Assembly: GCA_000437895.1 (NCBI GenBank)
Contig: FR902162.1
Span: 85,232-149,231 of the forward strand
DNA from: Clostridium sp. CAG:914
GTDB taxonomy: Bacteria > Bacillota_I > Bacilli_A > RF39 > UBA660
Reading direction: 5' to 3'
DNA length: 64,000 nt
Positions within the stretch are counted from its first letter, which is position 1, and each line of letters opens with the position of its first letter. Under the pieces are notes generated by a model that saw nothing but the letters and a program-made list of their open reading frames with translations, made no database searches and was not told the origin of the DNA. Of the stretch, positions 43,656 to 52,643 are shown piece after piece. A program made the position numbers and the translations under genes.

Positions 43656-43851
43656 TTTTCTATAAATATCCTCTGGGAAGTTAGCACTCATCATTATTAG
43701 AACCTGTATTTTACCTTTTTGTTAACAAGATACAATCTTCTTCAATAATTATTTTTTTATTTAATGTATTTTTCTATAATACTGTATAATTTTATTTATT
43801 TAAGTGTAATATATAGGATGAAAGAACATTCCTAATAGGTGTAATAATATA

Positions 43852-45315
43852 TTAAATTTTTGGCATTAAAAAATATATAATAAATAATATAGAAACAATT
43901 ATTGTTATTAAATTTATATTTAATTTAGCTTTTTTATTGCCTTTTATTTTATCAATAATATAAATTATTAAATCTATAATAACATAAGTAATTATACCTA
44001 AGCCTATTCCATCAGTTATAGAATATGTTAAAGGCATTAATATTATAGTGAGAAAGTTAGGAATAGCATTTCTTATGGAAGAAAAATCTACCTTTTTTAT
44101 ATTATTTATCATTAGTGAACCAACATAAATTAAAGCTGCAGACGATGAAGCAATTGGTATAAAAGCAAATACTGGTAAGATAAAGATCGATAACAAAAAG
44201 AATATTGATATAAATAAAGCAGTTAAACCAGTTCTTCCTCCTATGGCTACGCCAACACTTGATTCAACATAAGTTGTTACAGTAGAAGTTCCTAACATAG
44301 CACCAATTGGGGTAGACAATGAATCAGCCATCATAGATTCAGAATAATTTTTAGGTTTTCCGTCTTCATCTAATAAATTAGCACTTTCAGTACAACCAAC
44401 AATAGTTCCCATAGAGTCAAATAAATCTATTATTAGAAAAGTAACTATTATCATAATAATGGTCATAATAGAGCCTTTTGGAAAAACAAAACCACCTTTT
44501 ATAATAGACATAAATATTCCACCATTATCTGGATCCATAGAAAAATAGGTACTGAAATTTTCCCAAAACTTCCAACTTATTCCATCTACTTTACCTAGTA
44601 ATATACTTATATCAGCTACATTTAGAGGAATGGCTAAGAGTGTTGAACCTAGTATTCCTATTATAACACTTCCTTTTACTTTATAATGTGATAGTATAGT
44701 AATTAATAATAATCCAAATAAACAAACTAGTGCTTTAGATACATTACCGCCAGCCGTATACTGACAAAAGTCTGTAAAATCCGTTAATTTTAATAAAGTA
44801 AAAGGACTATGTTCAATAATGCCTGCATTTTTTAAACCAATAAAAGCAATAAACAACCCAATTCCTACTGGTATAGCAGTTATAATAACTTTGGGTATTC
44901 CACCAAATATTTTTTCTCTTATGGATACACCTTTTATTTTAATAAATGATAACATGATAAATAGGATACCACTTAAAAATACGATAGACATAACATTACT
45001 ATAGGTAAAAGCAAATCCTAGTGAACCACCCAAAATGGCTCCTATCGTAGAATTGAGTCCCATTCCTGGGGCTTCTACAAAAGGCATATTAGCAAATAAA
45101 GCCATAAATAAAGTTCCTATAGCACTACCTAGAGCTGTTGCTAAGAAAACAGATGAAAATTTTGGATCACTCGATCCCTCTATTAAAATATTATTAGGAT
45201 TTACTGTTAAAATATACATAACAGCTAAGAACGTTGTTAATCCAGCAATAAATTCTATCTTTATATTAGTGTTGTTTTCTTTTAATTTAAATATTTTTTC
45301 TAATTTTCTTTTCAT
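43852..45315 (-). CDS. Purine (xanthine/guanine/hypoxanthine) permease, AzgA type
   Basis: 487 residues with about 12-14 hydrophobic helices. Family signatures include GLTTFLAVMYILTVNP near the start, EAPGMGLNS near 82, and IDLFDSMGTIVG and GTSTVTTYVESSVGVAIGGRTGL in the middle. This is the AzgA-like NCS2 branch (PbuG/PbuO), which imports guanine and hypoxanthine. AGGTGG precedes the ATG. No purine riboswitch aptamer was recognised between promoter and start, unlike many Bacillus homologues. The imported base would join the deoD/prs salvage route. Confidence 0.92.
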   Translation of the reverse strand: MKRKLEKIFKLKENNTNIKIEFIAGLTTFLAVMYILTVNPNNILIEGSSDPKFSSVFLATALGSAIGTLFMALFANMPFVEAPGMGLNSTIGAILGGSLGFAFTYSNVMSIVFLSGILFIMLSFIKIKGVSIREKIFGGIPKVIITAIPVGIGLFIAFIGLKNAGIIEHSPFTLLKLTDFTDFCQYTAGGNVSKALVCLFGLLLITILSHYKVKGSVIIGILGSTLLAIPLNVADISILLGKVDGISWKFWENFSTYFSMDPDNGGIFMSIIKGGFVFPKGSIMTIIMIIVTFLIIDLFDSMGTIVGCTESANLLDEDGKPKNYSESMMADSLSTPIGAMLGTSTVTTYVESSVGVAIGGRTGLTALFISIFFLLSIFILPVFAFIPIASSSAALIYVGSLMINNIKKVDFSSIRNAIPNFLTIILMPLTYSITDGIGLGIITYVIIDLIIYIIDKIKGNKKAKLNINLITIIVSILFIIYFLMPKI

Positions 45316-45331
45316 TCTACCACCTAATATA

Positions 45332-45360
45332 ATTTTAACAAATAAAATTATAATTGCAAA
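45332..45360 (-). promoter_or_regulatory. Promoter for the purine permease
   Basis: On the minus strand TTTGCA (45360-45355) and TAAAAT (45337-45332) are separated by 17 bases. The leader to the ATG is too short for a purine riboswitch. Confidence 0.6.
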
Positions 45361-45433
45361 GAAAAAAACAATTATTGTATTTAGAGGAGTTTCTTTCTTT
45401 CTTTTATTTTTTGTAAAATTTATGTAAAGTTAA

Positions 45434-45461
45434 TTTAATTGTAGAATTGTTGTGCTATAAT
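45434..45461 (+). promoter_or_regulatory. Promoter for the surface protein gene
   Basis: TTTAAT at 45434-45439, a 16-base spacer, and TATAAT at 45456-45461 with TGC before it (extended -10). The leader is about 105 bases, with a second GGAGG at 45511-45515 well upstream of the real start. Confidence 0.6.
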
Positions 45462-45572
45462 TAGTTTGAATGATAGTTGAAGGCAAATAAAGTAGATTAT
45501 CATAGTTAATGGAGGTGTTTGATAAGTAGGGGGAACATTTAAGTTAATTAAATATAAAAGAAAGGTGGAAAA

Positions 45573-47771
45573 ATGAAAAAGGTAAGTAAGAAAATAAGTA
45601 AAATAACTAAAGTTTTTCTAGTATTTGCTATAATATTTTCTAATTTAACTTGTTTAAAAACAGTATTTGCCTATGAAGAAAATAATGATTTTGAACTTAC
45701 GTTAAATGAAGAAGAAAATAAAATTAATGTCAAATATTTAGAAACTTTAGAAGAAGTAAATTATACTCTTGAAACATGTGAAGATTATGTTTATTTGGAT
45801 GAAACAAAAGAACATAATTGTAGCAGTAAAGGTATAACTGGAGTTGAATTAAATCAAGGTACTGAAATAGAATTAGATATCCTTGATAAAATTAAATTTG
45901 ATGGAGAATACAAGTTTTCTATTATATTAACTGATGAAGAAAGTAGAGTCATTGGAGAAAGTGAACTTGATAAAAAAATAGAGTTTGGTAAAGGACTTAA
46001 ATATCATGTTTATAATAATATATTAGAAGAAATAGCTCTAGAAAATGAAATGTATTCAATAGAAAACAGCAATTTTACTATTCATACTGAATTAGAAATG
46101 GGAGGATTAGCCCCTACAGATAACTATTTTATTAATGAAGTAGAATATAGTGGAACTGATTTATTAAATTATTTAGAAGAAAAAGAATATGACTTAGATG
46201 GTCATCTACATGGAAAACATGAAATAATTATTCCTATTACCATTTATAATAGTGAAGGAGAAATTATAAGAGAAAATAATGAACCTATTACTATTATGTA
46301 TGGTAGTTATGAAGATAATGATAATATCTTAAATAGTGATGTTAATTATCCAGAATTAAAATTTGAAACTAATGATGATGAAGGTAATGGAACTTTATAT
46401 ATAATTGAGTCTGAAGAAAGTGTTTCTACTGTATCAGAAATGAAAGATTTCTTAGATAATATGACAGAAGGTATCATTACTTATCAAATATTAGATGAAT
46501 TAGGCAATGAAATAAATCTTGAAGAAGAAACAGACATTGAATTAGTAAATGATATGTTAATAGTACTATCTTGTCAAGATACTAATATATCTTATAAAAT
46601 AGTATTTGTTACAAATGATTATATTGATGATTTAATTGAAGAGTCTTTAAATAGCGAAGATAAAAATATTCTAGATGTAAATTATTTTAATGAGGCTTTA
46701 AATGAAAAAAATTGGGACATAACTTCAAATGAAGACTATGAAGGCACATTAAAAGCTAAATTAGAAAAAAAAGACAGTAATATAACTACTGGAGATGAAT
46801 TCACAATTGACTATATAGTGAGCCTTAAAGACTATGAATTAAATGGTATTGAAGGTATAATTAATTATGATAAAGATAAATTAGAACTTATATCTGTTAA
46901 TTCTCTAGATACTATGAAAGGAAATGTTTTAAATGATAGATTTATGTATCTATTTAACACAAGATTATCTGGAGAAGAAGTAATTGATGAAGTTGATACC
47001 CCATACTACAATGAAGTAGATTATGTTGTTCTAAATATTAAATTTAAAGCTTTATCATGTGGAGAAACAGAAGTTAGTATTACAGACTATGTTTTTGTAG
47101 ATGGTGTTAATGAATTGACTTTAGAAAATGATGAAATAACATTACCAATAATAGTGAACGCTTCAAGTGATAATAATTTATCAAGATTATTTATTAATGA
47201 AAAAGAGATATTTTTAGAAGAAGATGTATTAGAGTACTCTATTAATGTACCAAATGAAGTTACAGAATTAAATGTTGAAACAGAACTATCTAATGTTGGT
47301 GCAGTAAGTGTTATAGAAACTCCGATAGAATTAGCAGTAGGAAACAATATAGTAAGAATAACTGTTACAGCAGAAAATGGAGATGTAAAAATATATACAA
47401 TCAATGTTATTAGAGAGGAAGCTAAAGAAACTGAAGTCACTCCTGTTAACAACAATGTAACATATGAAGAAGACAATAATAAAGAAGATGATAATAATCA
47501 TACAATAGATATCAATCCTTCTAGTAGTGAACCAGAAGAAATTGAAAAAGAAAAATCTAATTCTAATATATCTAAAATAATAATTATAATATTAATTATA
47601 TTAGTTATAGCAGGTCTTATCTATTTGATATTTAAAGATGACGACGATGAAGAAACTAAGAAAGCAAATAAAGAAGTAGATAAATTAAAAAAAGATAATT
47701 CAAAAAAAATTATTGAACCTATAGTAAATAAGCCTAAAAAAGAAAATAAAGAAATAAAAAGACGAAAATAA
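45573..47771 (+). CDS. Secreted/anchored protein with cohesin-like and cadherin-like domains
   Basis: 732 residues. A Sec signal peptide ends near residue 34 (VFA|YEEN). The next 350 residues are acidic and beta-rich without a recognised domain. Residues about 410-530 resemble a cohesin fold (GDEFTIDYIVSL, GIINYDKDKLELISV, VVLNIKFKAL). Residues about 535-620 match the cadherin-like beta-1 domain (LSRLFINEKEIFL, EYSINVPNEV, AENGDVKIYTINVIRE). An acidic linker, one membrane helix (about 672-690) and a lysine-rich tail end the protein. It thus spans the membrane with its bulk outside. AAAGGTGG precedes the ATG. It lies just upstream of the Tad locus but ends with its own terminator. Confidence 0.75.
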   Translation: MKKVSKKISKITKVFLVFAIIFSNLTCLKTVFAYEENNDFELTLNEEENKINVKYLETLEEVNYTLETCEDYVYLDETKEHNCSSKGITGVELNQGTEIELDILDKIKFDGEYKFSIILTDEESRVIGESELDKKIEFGKGLKYHVYNNILEEIALENEMYSIENSNFTIHTELEMGGLAPTDNYFINEVEYSGTDLLNYLEEKEYDLDGHLHGKHEIIIPITIYNSEGEIIRENNEPITIMYGSYEDNDNILNSDVNYPELKFETNDDEGNGTLYIIESEESVSTVSEMKDFLDNMTEGIITYQILDELGNEINLEEETDIELVNDMLIVLSCQDTNISYKIVFVTNDYIDDLIEESLNSEDKNILDVNYFNEALNEKNWDITSNEDYEGTLKAKLEKKDSNITTGDEFTIDYIVSLKDYELNGIEGIINYDKDKLELISVNSLDTMKGNVLNDRFMYLFNTRLSGEEVIDEVDTPYYNEVDYVVLNIKFKALSCGETEVSITDYVFVDGVNELTLENDEITLPIIVNASSDNNLSRLFINEKEIFLEEDVLEYSINVPNEVTELNVETELSNVGAVSVIETPIELAVGNNIVRITVTAENGDVKIYTINVIREEAKETEVTPVNNNVTYEEDNNKEDDNNHTIDINPSSSEPEEIEKEKSNSNISKIIIIILIILVIAGLIYLIFKDDDDEETKKANKEVDKLKKDNSKKIIEPIVNKPKKENKEIKRRK

Positions 47772-47815
47772 AAAAAGAAAAGATCCTAGAGATAATAAAA
47801 AATAAGTCTTGATAA

Positions 47816-47845
47816 GAAGAGCAGATTTAAGCTCTTTCTTTTTTT
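47816..47845 (+). terminator. Terminator after the surface protein gene
   Basis: AAGAGC (47817-47822) pairs with GCTCTT (47831-47836), extended by a G-U pair, followed by a T run. Confidence 0.8.
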
Positions 47846-47938
47846 ATTAAATAGGAATGTTCTCTTTTGGTTAGAAGAAAAAACGGCTCTTTTGTTGATA
47901 ATTTAATAAAATAAGTAGATTTTTAGTAATTATTTTGT

Positions 47939-47944
47939 TATAAT
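47939..47944 (+). promoter_or_regulatory. Probable -10 box of the Tad operon
   Basis: TATAAT at 47939-47944, with only a poor -35 (TAGATT at 47916-47921). It lies 26 bases before the first TadE-like start. Confidence 0.5.
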
Positions 47945-47969
47945 TATTAAAGTAAGGTAGGTGGATACT

Positions 47970-48302
47970 TTGAATAGACGAGGGCAAGCTTTAGTTGAGT
48001 TTATTTTAATATTACCTATATTCATAATGTTAATGTTTATTATTATTGATTTTGGCATGGTTTTTAATGAAAAAAACAAACTGGAAAATAAAAGTATGGA
48101 AATAATAGAAATTATTAATCAAAGAAAAGAAATAGATGAAATTAAAACAATGTATCCTGATTATGATATATCAGTTAATAATAAAGATGATTATATAGTA
48201 GTAGCTATTAGTAGCAAAGTAAATCTTATTACACCAGGATCTAGTATTATATTAGATAATCCTTTTCCAATAAAAGTAGTGAGGTATCTTCCATATGAAT
48301 AA
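47970..48302 (+). CDS. TadE-like pseudopilin
   Basis: 110 residues from a TTG start. The TadE signature is clear: NRRGQALVEFILILPIFIMLMFIIIDFG, with Glu inside the hydrophobic helix, followed by a short beta-rich domain. TTG 47970 has GGTGG five bases before it; a GTG at 47961 would place the ribosome site too close. TadE proteins are minor, prepilin-like parts of Tad pili. Its stop overlaps the next gene by eight bases. Confidence 0.85.
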   Translation: MNRRGQALVEFILILPIFIMLMFIIIDFGMVFNEKNKLENKSMEIIEIINQRKEIDEIKTMYPDYDISVNNKDDYIVVAISSKVNLITPGSSIILDNPFPIKVVRYLPYE

Positions 48303-48666
48303 TAAAGGACAAACATTAGTGTTATTTGTTTTAATATTACCAATAATTATTTTCATAATGTTATTAGTAATAGATGTATCTAACATGTTTATCACAAAAC
48401 AAGAGTTAAATAATATAAATAAAATAGTTTTAAATTATGGTTTAGATATTATAGAAGAAGAAAATATAGATAGCAAATTAGAAGAATTAATTAATAAAAA
48501 TATTTCTGTCAACGAGCATACTGTTAAAATAGAAAATGGGACAATTGAAATAAATTTAAAAAAAAATATTCAAGGAATAGTTACTAAAAAGAAAATATAT
48601 GAAGTAAAAAGTACGTATAAAGGATATATAGAAGAAGATAAAAAGGTAATAAATAGGGTGATATAA
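48295..48666 (+). CDS. TadE/TadG-like pseudopilin
   Basis: 123 residues. MNNKGQTLVLFVLILPIIIFIMLLVIDVSN resembles TadE/TadG but has Leu where Glu normally stands (TLVLF for ALVEF). The rest is lysine-rich and helical, with beta strands near the end. It lies between two Tad genes and overlaps both, the next by one base. Loss of the Glu suggests a different fate from classical pseudopilins. Confidence 0.75.
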   Translation: MNNKGQTLVLFVLILPIIIFIMLLVIDVSNMFITKQELNNINKIVLNYGLDIIEEENIDSKLEELINKNISVNEHTVKIENGTIEINLKKNIQGIVTKKKIYEVKSTYKGYIEEDKKVINRVI

Positions 48667-49442
48667 TGAATAAGAATATTGGTAAAGTAATAGTAGTATC
48701 CTCAGTTAAAGGAGGAGTAGGAAAAACAACAACTGTATTAAATTTAGCAGGAATATATAGTTTAAGTGGTAAAAAAGTCTTAATTATAGATCTAGATTTA
48801 TGTGCCGGAGGAGTAGCAACACTTCTTAATATTGACAATAAGAAAGATATATATATGTTAGTAGATGGAATAGCTAATAACAGATTTACGGAATTATCAG
48901 ATTATGTTATATCTTATAACAACAATATTGATGTTTTATCTTCGCCAACAGATCCTAGAAATGCAAATAAAATACAAAGTAAATATATTCCAACTATTTT
49001 AAATATAGCTAAGTATCAATATGATGTAGTATTGGTAGATACAAATCATATAATGAATGAAATAAGTCTGACTGCTTTAGATAATTCATATAATAATTTA
49101 TTTATTATTACTAATGATCTAGTAGATATTAAAAATATGCGAAATATGCTTGCTATATTTAAAGAAACAGGTATGAAAAATTATTATATATTATTAAATA
49201 ATTCAAGAGATATAGGACGAGATTATATTAGCATGTATGACATAAGAAGTATGATTGATGGAAATGTTGATTTTACTATATTAAAACATTTTTACATAAA
49301 AAACATTGACAAATATGTGCTAAATGGAGAAATACTTACTCTAAATAAAACAATTAATCGTTTATATGCCAGTGACATTGATAACATTAAAAAAATGGCT
49401 TTTACCTTACTAAAAGATAATAGAGGTGATGCAGATGAGTAA
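48666..49442 (+). CDS. tadZ: TadZ/CpaE-like ParA-family ATPase
   Basis: 258 residues of MinD/ParA type: deviant Walker A SSVKGGVGKTTTVLNLA, then LIIDLDLCAGGVATLL and VLVDTNH. There is no N-terminal receiver domain as in longer TadZ proteins. TadZ positions the Tad machine at the cell pole or septum. It lies directly before the TadA ATPase gene, with which it overlaps by eight bases. Confidence 0.85.
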   Translation: MNKNIGKVIVVSSVKGGVGKTTTVLNLAGIYSLSGKKVLIIDLDLCAGGVATLLNIDNKKDIYMLVDGIANNRFTELSDYVISYNNNIDVLSSPTDPRNANKIQSKYIPTILNIAKYQYDVVLVDTNHIMNEISLTALDNSYNNLFIITNDLVDIKNMRNMLAIFKETGMKNYYILLNNSRDIGRDYISMYDIRSMIDGNVDFTILKHFYIKNIDKYVLNGEILTLNKTINRLYASDIDNIKKMAFTLLKDNRGDADE

Positions 49443-50760
49443 ACAAAGTTTGACAGAAGCGTTTAATATAGAAAAAAGTAAGCCAATTATAAATGATTTA
49501 AATGACTATGAAATATTTAGAGATAAAACAAAACTAGAAGAATTAAGAAGCAGAATAATTCAAAATTTAATAGATAATAATATACCAAGTGATGTATCTT
49601 TGGAAGATTATGTTAATGAAGAAGTTAATAATATTTTAACTTATTATGATTTATCTCCTGAAGAAAGAGAATATATCTTTAATTTAATTCAAAGAGAGAT
49701 TACAGGATATGGACCAATAACAGACTTACTTAAAAATGATAGTATTACAGAAATAATGGTTAATGGACCAAATGAGATATATGTAGAAATAGCTGGAAAA
49801 TTAGTAAAAGATAACAATGTATCGTTTATAAATAATGAACATATCATTAGAACAGTTCAAAGAATAGTAGAACCATTAGGTAGAACAATTGATGCCAGCA
49901 ACCCAATGGTTGATGCCAGACTTGAAGACGGTTCAAGATTAAATGCTATTATTCCTCCACTTGCTATTAAAAATCCCGTTATTACAATAAGAAAATTTTC
50001 CACTAGTTTAGAAAGTATGGAAGCATTACTAACAAAAGGAACTCTAACAGCAAGTATGGCAACTTTCTTAGATGCTGCAGTTAAGTCAAAACTTAATATT
50101 ATTATTTCCGGAGGAACAGGTACAGGAAAAACAACATTGCTTAACATCTTAAGTGGCTTTATTGATCAAGAGGAAAGAATAATTACTATTGAAGATGCTG
50201 CTGAATTAAGATTACATCAAACCCATGTAATATCACTTGAAACAAGAGTTATAAACTATGAGGGTGAAGGAGAAATAACAATACGAGATTTAGTTAGAAA
50301 CTCTTTAAGAATGAGACCTGACAGAATAATTGTCGGAGAAGTTAGAGGAAAAGAAGCCTTTGATATGTTACAAGCTATGAATACTGGACATGAAGGATCA
50401 ATAACAACGTTACACGCAAACTCACCTAAAGATGCTATAAATAGATTGGAAACAATGGTTTTAATGAACAATATGGAATTACCAGTTAGTGCTATTAGGA
50501 ACTATATCGAAAAAGCTATTGATTTAGTTATACAAATAGATAGACTATATGATGGAAAAAGAAAAGTAACATCAATTTCTGAAGTCGTAGGATTTGATGG
50601 TGATAATTTAAAACTAAAAGAAATATTTTCATTTACAGAAGAAGGAATTTCTAATAATGGAGAAGTAATCGGAGCATTTAAACAATATAAATATATTCCA
50701 CATGTATATGAAAAAATCAAAAGAAAAGGTATTAAATTAGAAAGTATTTTTGGTGAATAA
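49435..50760 (+). CDS. tadA: TadA/CpaF secretion ATPase
   Basis: 441 residues. Walker A is SGGTGTGKTTLLN, the Asp box EDAAELRL follows, Walker B is RMRPDRIIVGEVRG and the His box TGHEGSITTLHAN. These are the marks of TadA/CpaF type II/IV secretion ATPases. It powers pilus assembly or protein export. ATG 49435 has AGAGGTG six bases upstream; earlier in-frame starts overlap that site. A 40-residue membrane protein gene follows before tadB. Confidence 0.95.
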   Translation: MSKQSLTEAFNIEKSKPIINDLNDYEIFRDKTKLEELRSRIIQNLIDNNIPSDVSLEDYVNEEVNNILTYYDLSPEEREYIFNLIQREITGYGPITDLLKNDSITEIMVNGPNEIYVEIAGKLVKDNNVSFINNEHIIRTVQRIVEPLGRTIDASNPMVDARLEDGSRLNAIIPPLAIKNPVITIRKFSTSLESMEALLTKGTLTASMATFLDAAVKSKLNIIISGGTGTGKTTLLNILSGFIDQEERIITIEDAAELRLHQTHVISLETRVINYEGEGEITIRDLVRNSLRMRPDRIIVGEVRGKEAFDMLQAMNTGHEGSITTLHANSPKDAINRLETMVLMNNMELPVSAIRNYIEKAIDLVIQIDRLYDGKRKVTSISEVVGFDGDNLKLKEIFSFTEEGISNNGEVIGAFKQYKYIPHVYEKIKRKGIKLESIFGE

Positions 50761-50761
50761 A

Positions 50762-50884
50762 ATGGAAGAAAATACTAGTATTGGAAGACTTATAGGTAAT
50801 ATTGGTATTGTAGCAATTATATGTATTATTATATTTTTAATAGCTAAATACTTAGTATATAGTGAACTTATTATTACTAAATAA
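50762..50884 (+). CDS. 40-residue single-helix protein in the Tad operon
   Basis: 40 residues: an N-terminal stretch of about 10 (MEENTSIGRL), a hydrophobic helix (IGIVAIICIIIFLIAKYLVY) and a short tail. It lies one base after tadA and 19 bases before tadB, where Tad loci often hold small genes. It lacks the G/xxxxEY cleavage motif of Flp pilins. It could be an accessory or a divergent pilin. Confidence 0.55.
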   Translation: MEENTSIGRLIGNIGIVAIICIIIFLIAKYLVYSELIITK

Positions 50885-50903
50885 TTTTTAGGAAGGTGTA
50901 TTT

Positions 50904-51887
50904 ATGGAAAGTAAATTATTTGCAATTGTTATACAGATTGTTATTGTGTTTCTTATAATAATATTAATTACTTTTATTATTGGAGAAAGTGAAAGATATA
51001 AATTAAGAAAAAGAATAAGTAAATACACAATTAATAAGAATAATGATAATATTTCTATATATGATAAAGTAATATCTAATTATAACAATGTATTAAAAAA
51101 ACTAAGGATGCCAATAAAAAAAGTACTACCCACATTAGTAAAGAGATATGATAAATATGTAATTGGAGAAGGGTGTGGAGAAGATATTATTACAAACAAA
51201 TTTGTATTAGCCGTTGCCATTACAGTTTTATATATAATAGTGTCTATTTTTAAAAAAGTTAAAATATCCCTATTATTTATATTGTTAGTGTTTATAATTG
51301 GATTCTATGTATATGATTTAATACTTATTATAGTAAAGAAAATTAGATATAAAACAATTGACAATGATATGTTAAGAGCAGTAATAATTATGAATAATGC
51401 TTTTAAATCAGGAAAGTCAACAATTCAAGCTGTTAAAATAGTAAGTGAAAAATTAGATGGTACCCTAAAGTATGAATTTAAGAAAATATATAGTGAAATG
51501 TGTTATGGACTTACCATAGAATCAGCTTTTGATAGATTTTCTAAAAGAGTTAAAGTAGAATCTTCAGTATACATATCATCTTCTTTAATTACTCTAAGTA
51601 AAACAGGTGGAAATATTGTTAAAGTATTTGATTCTATAGAAAAGACTTTATATGACAAGAAAAAATTAGAAAGTGAACTTAAGAGTACAACAATGGTATC
51701 AAATCTTGTAGTTAAAATATTGATGATAATACCATTAGTAAATGTATTTTTACTATATATCTTAAATCCAAGTTATTTTAGTCCATTATTTGAAAGTCCA
51801 CTAGGATATTTTGTTATATTTATTATAGTTATGTTATTTACCATATATGTCATAGTATTAAATAGAATGTTGAAGGTGAAATATTAA
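50904..51887 (+). CDS. tadB: TadB-like inner-membrane platform protein
   Basis: 327 residues with a T2SSF (GspF-type) domain: N-terminal helix near 8-26, paired helices near 95-130, a helical cytosolic domain (AVIIMNNAFKSGKSTIQAV, CYGLTIESAFDRFSKRV, ISLSKTGGN-like segment) and two C-terminal helices near 265-320. It forms the assembly platform with TadC. GGAAGGTG precedes the ATG, and the stop overlaps tadC by one base. Confidence 0.88.
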   Translation: MESKLFAIVIQIVIVFLIIILITFIIGESERYKLRKRISKYTINKNNDNISIYDKVISNYNNVLKKLRMPIKKVLPTLVKRYDKYVIGEGCGEDIITNKFVLAVAITVLYIIVSIFKKVKISLLFILLVFIIGFYVYDLILIIVKKIRYKTIDNDMLRAVIIMNNAFKSGKSTIQAVKIVSEKLDGTLKYEFKKIYSEMCYGLTIESAFDRFSKRVKVESSVYISSSLITLSKTGGNIVKVFDSIEKTLYDKKKLESELKSTTMVSNLVVKILMIIPLVNVFLLYILNPSYFSPLFESPLGYFVIFIIVMLFTIYVIVLNRMLKVKY

Positions 51888-52588
51888 TGAATAAAAAGGA
51901 ATTTGTAGGAATATTTTTTAGCAAAAAAACAATATGTAAATATGATAAAAAAATTAAATCCTTAGGATCTAAATGTAAATATAATGCATATGATTTCTTG
52001 TTTTATAAATTTATAAGTACATTAACCATATTCATATTACTACTATGGTTATTTGATTTTGGATATATTTTAAGTCCTATCATAACATATATATATTGTT
52101 TTTACTTTTACAATTATTACTTCTTGGATAGAAAAATAAAAAAGAGAACAATTCTATTAGAAAATGAGGCTATACAATTTTTTGAAGTATTAACGCTATC
52201 AATAGATACAGGCAGAAATTTATCCGGAGGTTTAGAAGTTACAACAAACAATGTAAGTGGAGAATTATCAAGAGAATTTAAAGAAACATTAAGAGAAGTA
52301 ACATTTGGTAAAAGTCTCGTAGAAGCTGTAAACGATATGCAAGAAAGAATTCCATCTGAGAGTATTAACAATATAATTTTATCATTAAATCAAGCTAACT
52401 TTTATGGAAATAATGTTATAGATAATTTATATCAACAAGTTGATTACTTAAGAGAAAAAAGAAAAATGGAAGTAAAAGCAAAGATATCTAAGTTACCAAT
52501 AAAGATAAGTGTAATATCAGTTTTGTTTTTTGTTCCTTTAATGTTATTAATAATAATTAGTCCAATATTATTATCATATATTAAATAA
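51887..52588 (+). CDS. tadC: TadC-like inner-membrane platform protein
   Basis: 233 residues, with two helices near 45-82, the T2SSF helices (EVLTLSIDTGRNLSGGLEV, REVTFGKSLVEAVNDMQERI) and a C-terminal helix (FFVPLMLLIIISPIL). The cytosolic half is shorter than usual TadC. It is the last gene of the Tad run; yebC follows 55 bases later without a clear terminator. Confidence 0.87.
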   Translation: MNKKEFVGIFFSKKTICKYDKKIKSLGSKCKYNAYDFLFYKFISTLTIFILLLWLFDFGYILSPIITYIYCFYFYNYYFLDRKIKKRTILLENEAIQFFEVLTLSIDTGRNLSGGLEVTTNNVSGELSREFKETLREVTFGKSLVEAVNDMQERIPSESINNIILSLNQANFYGNNVIDNLYQQVDYLREKRKMEVKAKISKLPIKISVISVLFFVPLMLLIIISPILLSYIK

Positions 52589-52643
52589 AAAGTATTTACT
52601 AATTATATAATAATTGATATATTTATAAAGAAAGAGGTGTATT

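Noticed and set aside
43653..43694. Minus-strand 13-residue reading frame (MMSANFPEDIYRK) after thrS
   Set aside because: The sequence looks coding-like, but there is no properly spaced ribosome site or promoter, and it is too short to support.
45316..45432. Purine riboswitch ahead of the permease
   Set aside because: The leader between promoter and ATG is too short, and no conserved aptamer loops were found.
45509..45529. Six-codon frame behind the leader of the surface protein gene
   Set aside because: The ATG overlaps the GGAGG itself; it is more likely an accidental frame.
43824..47862. GAACATTCCTA at 43824-43834 and its complement at 47852-47862 flank the purine permease and the surface protein
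   Set aside because: An 11-bp inverted match over 4 kb is easily chance in AT-rich DNA; no transposase or target duplication is seen.
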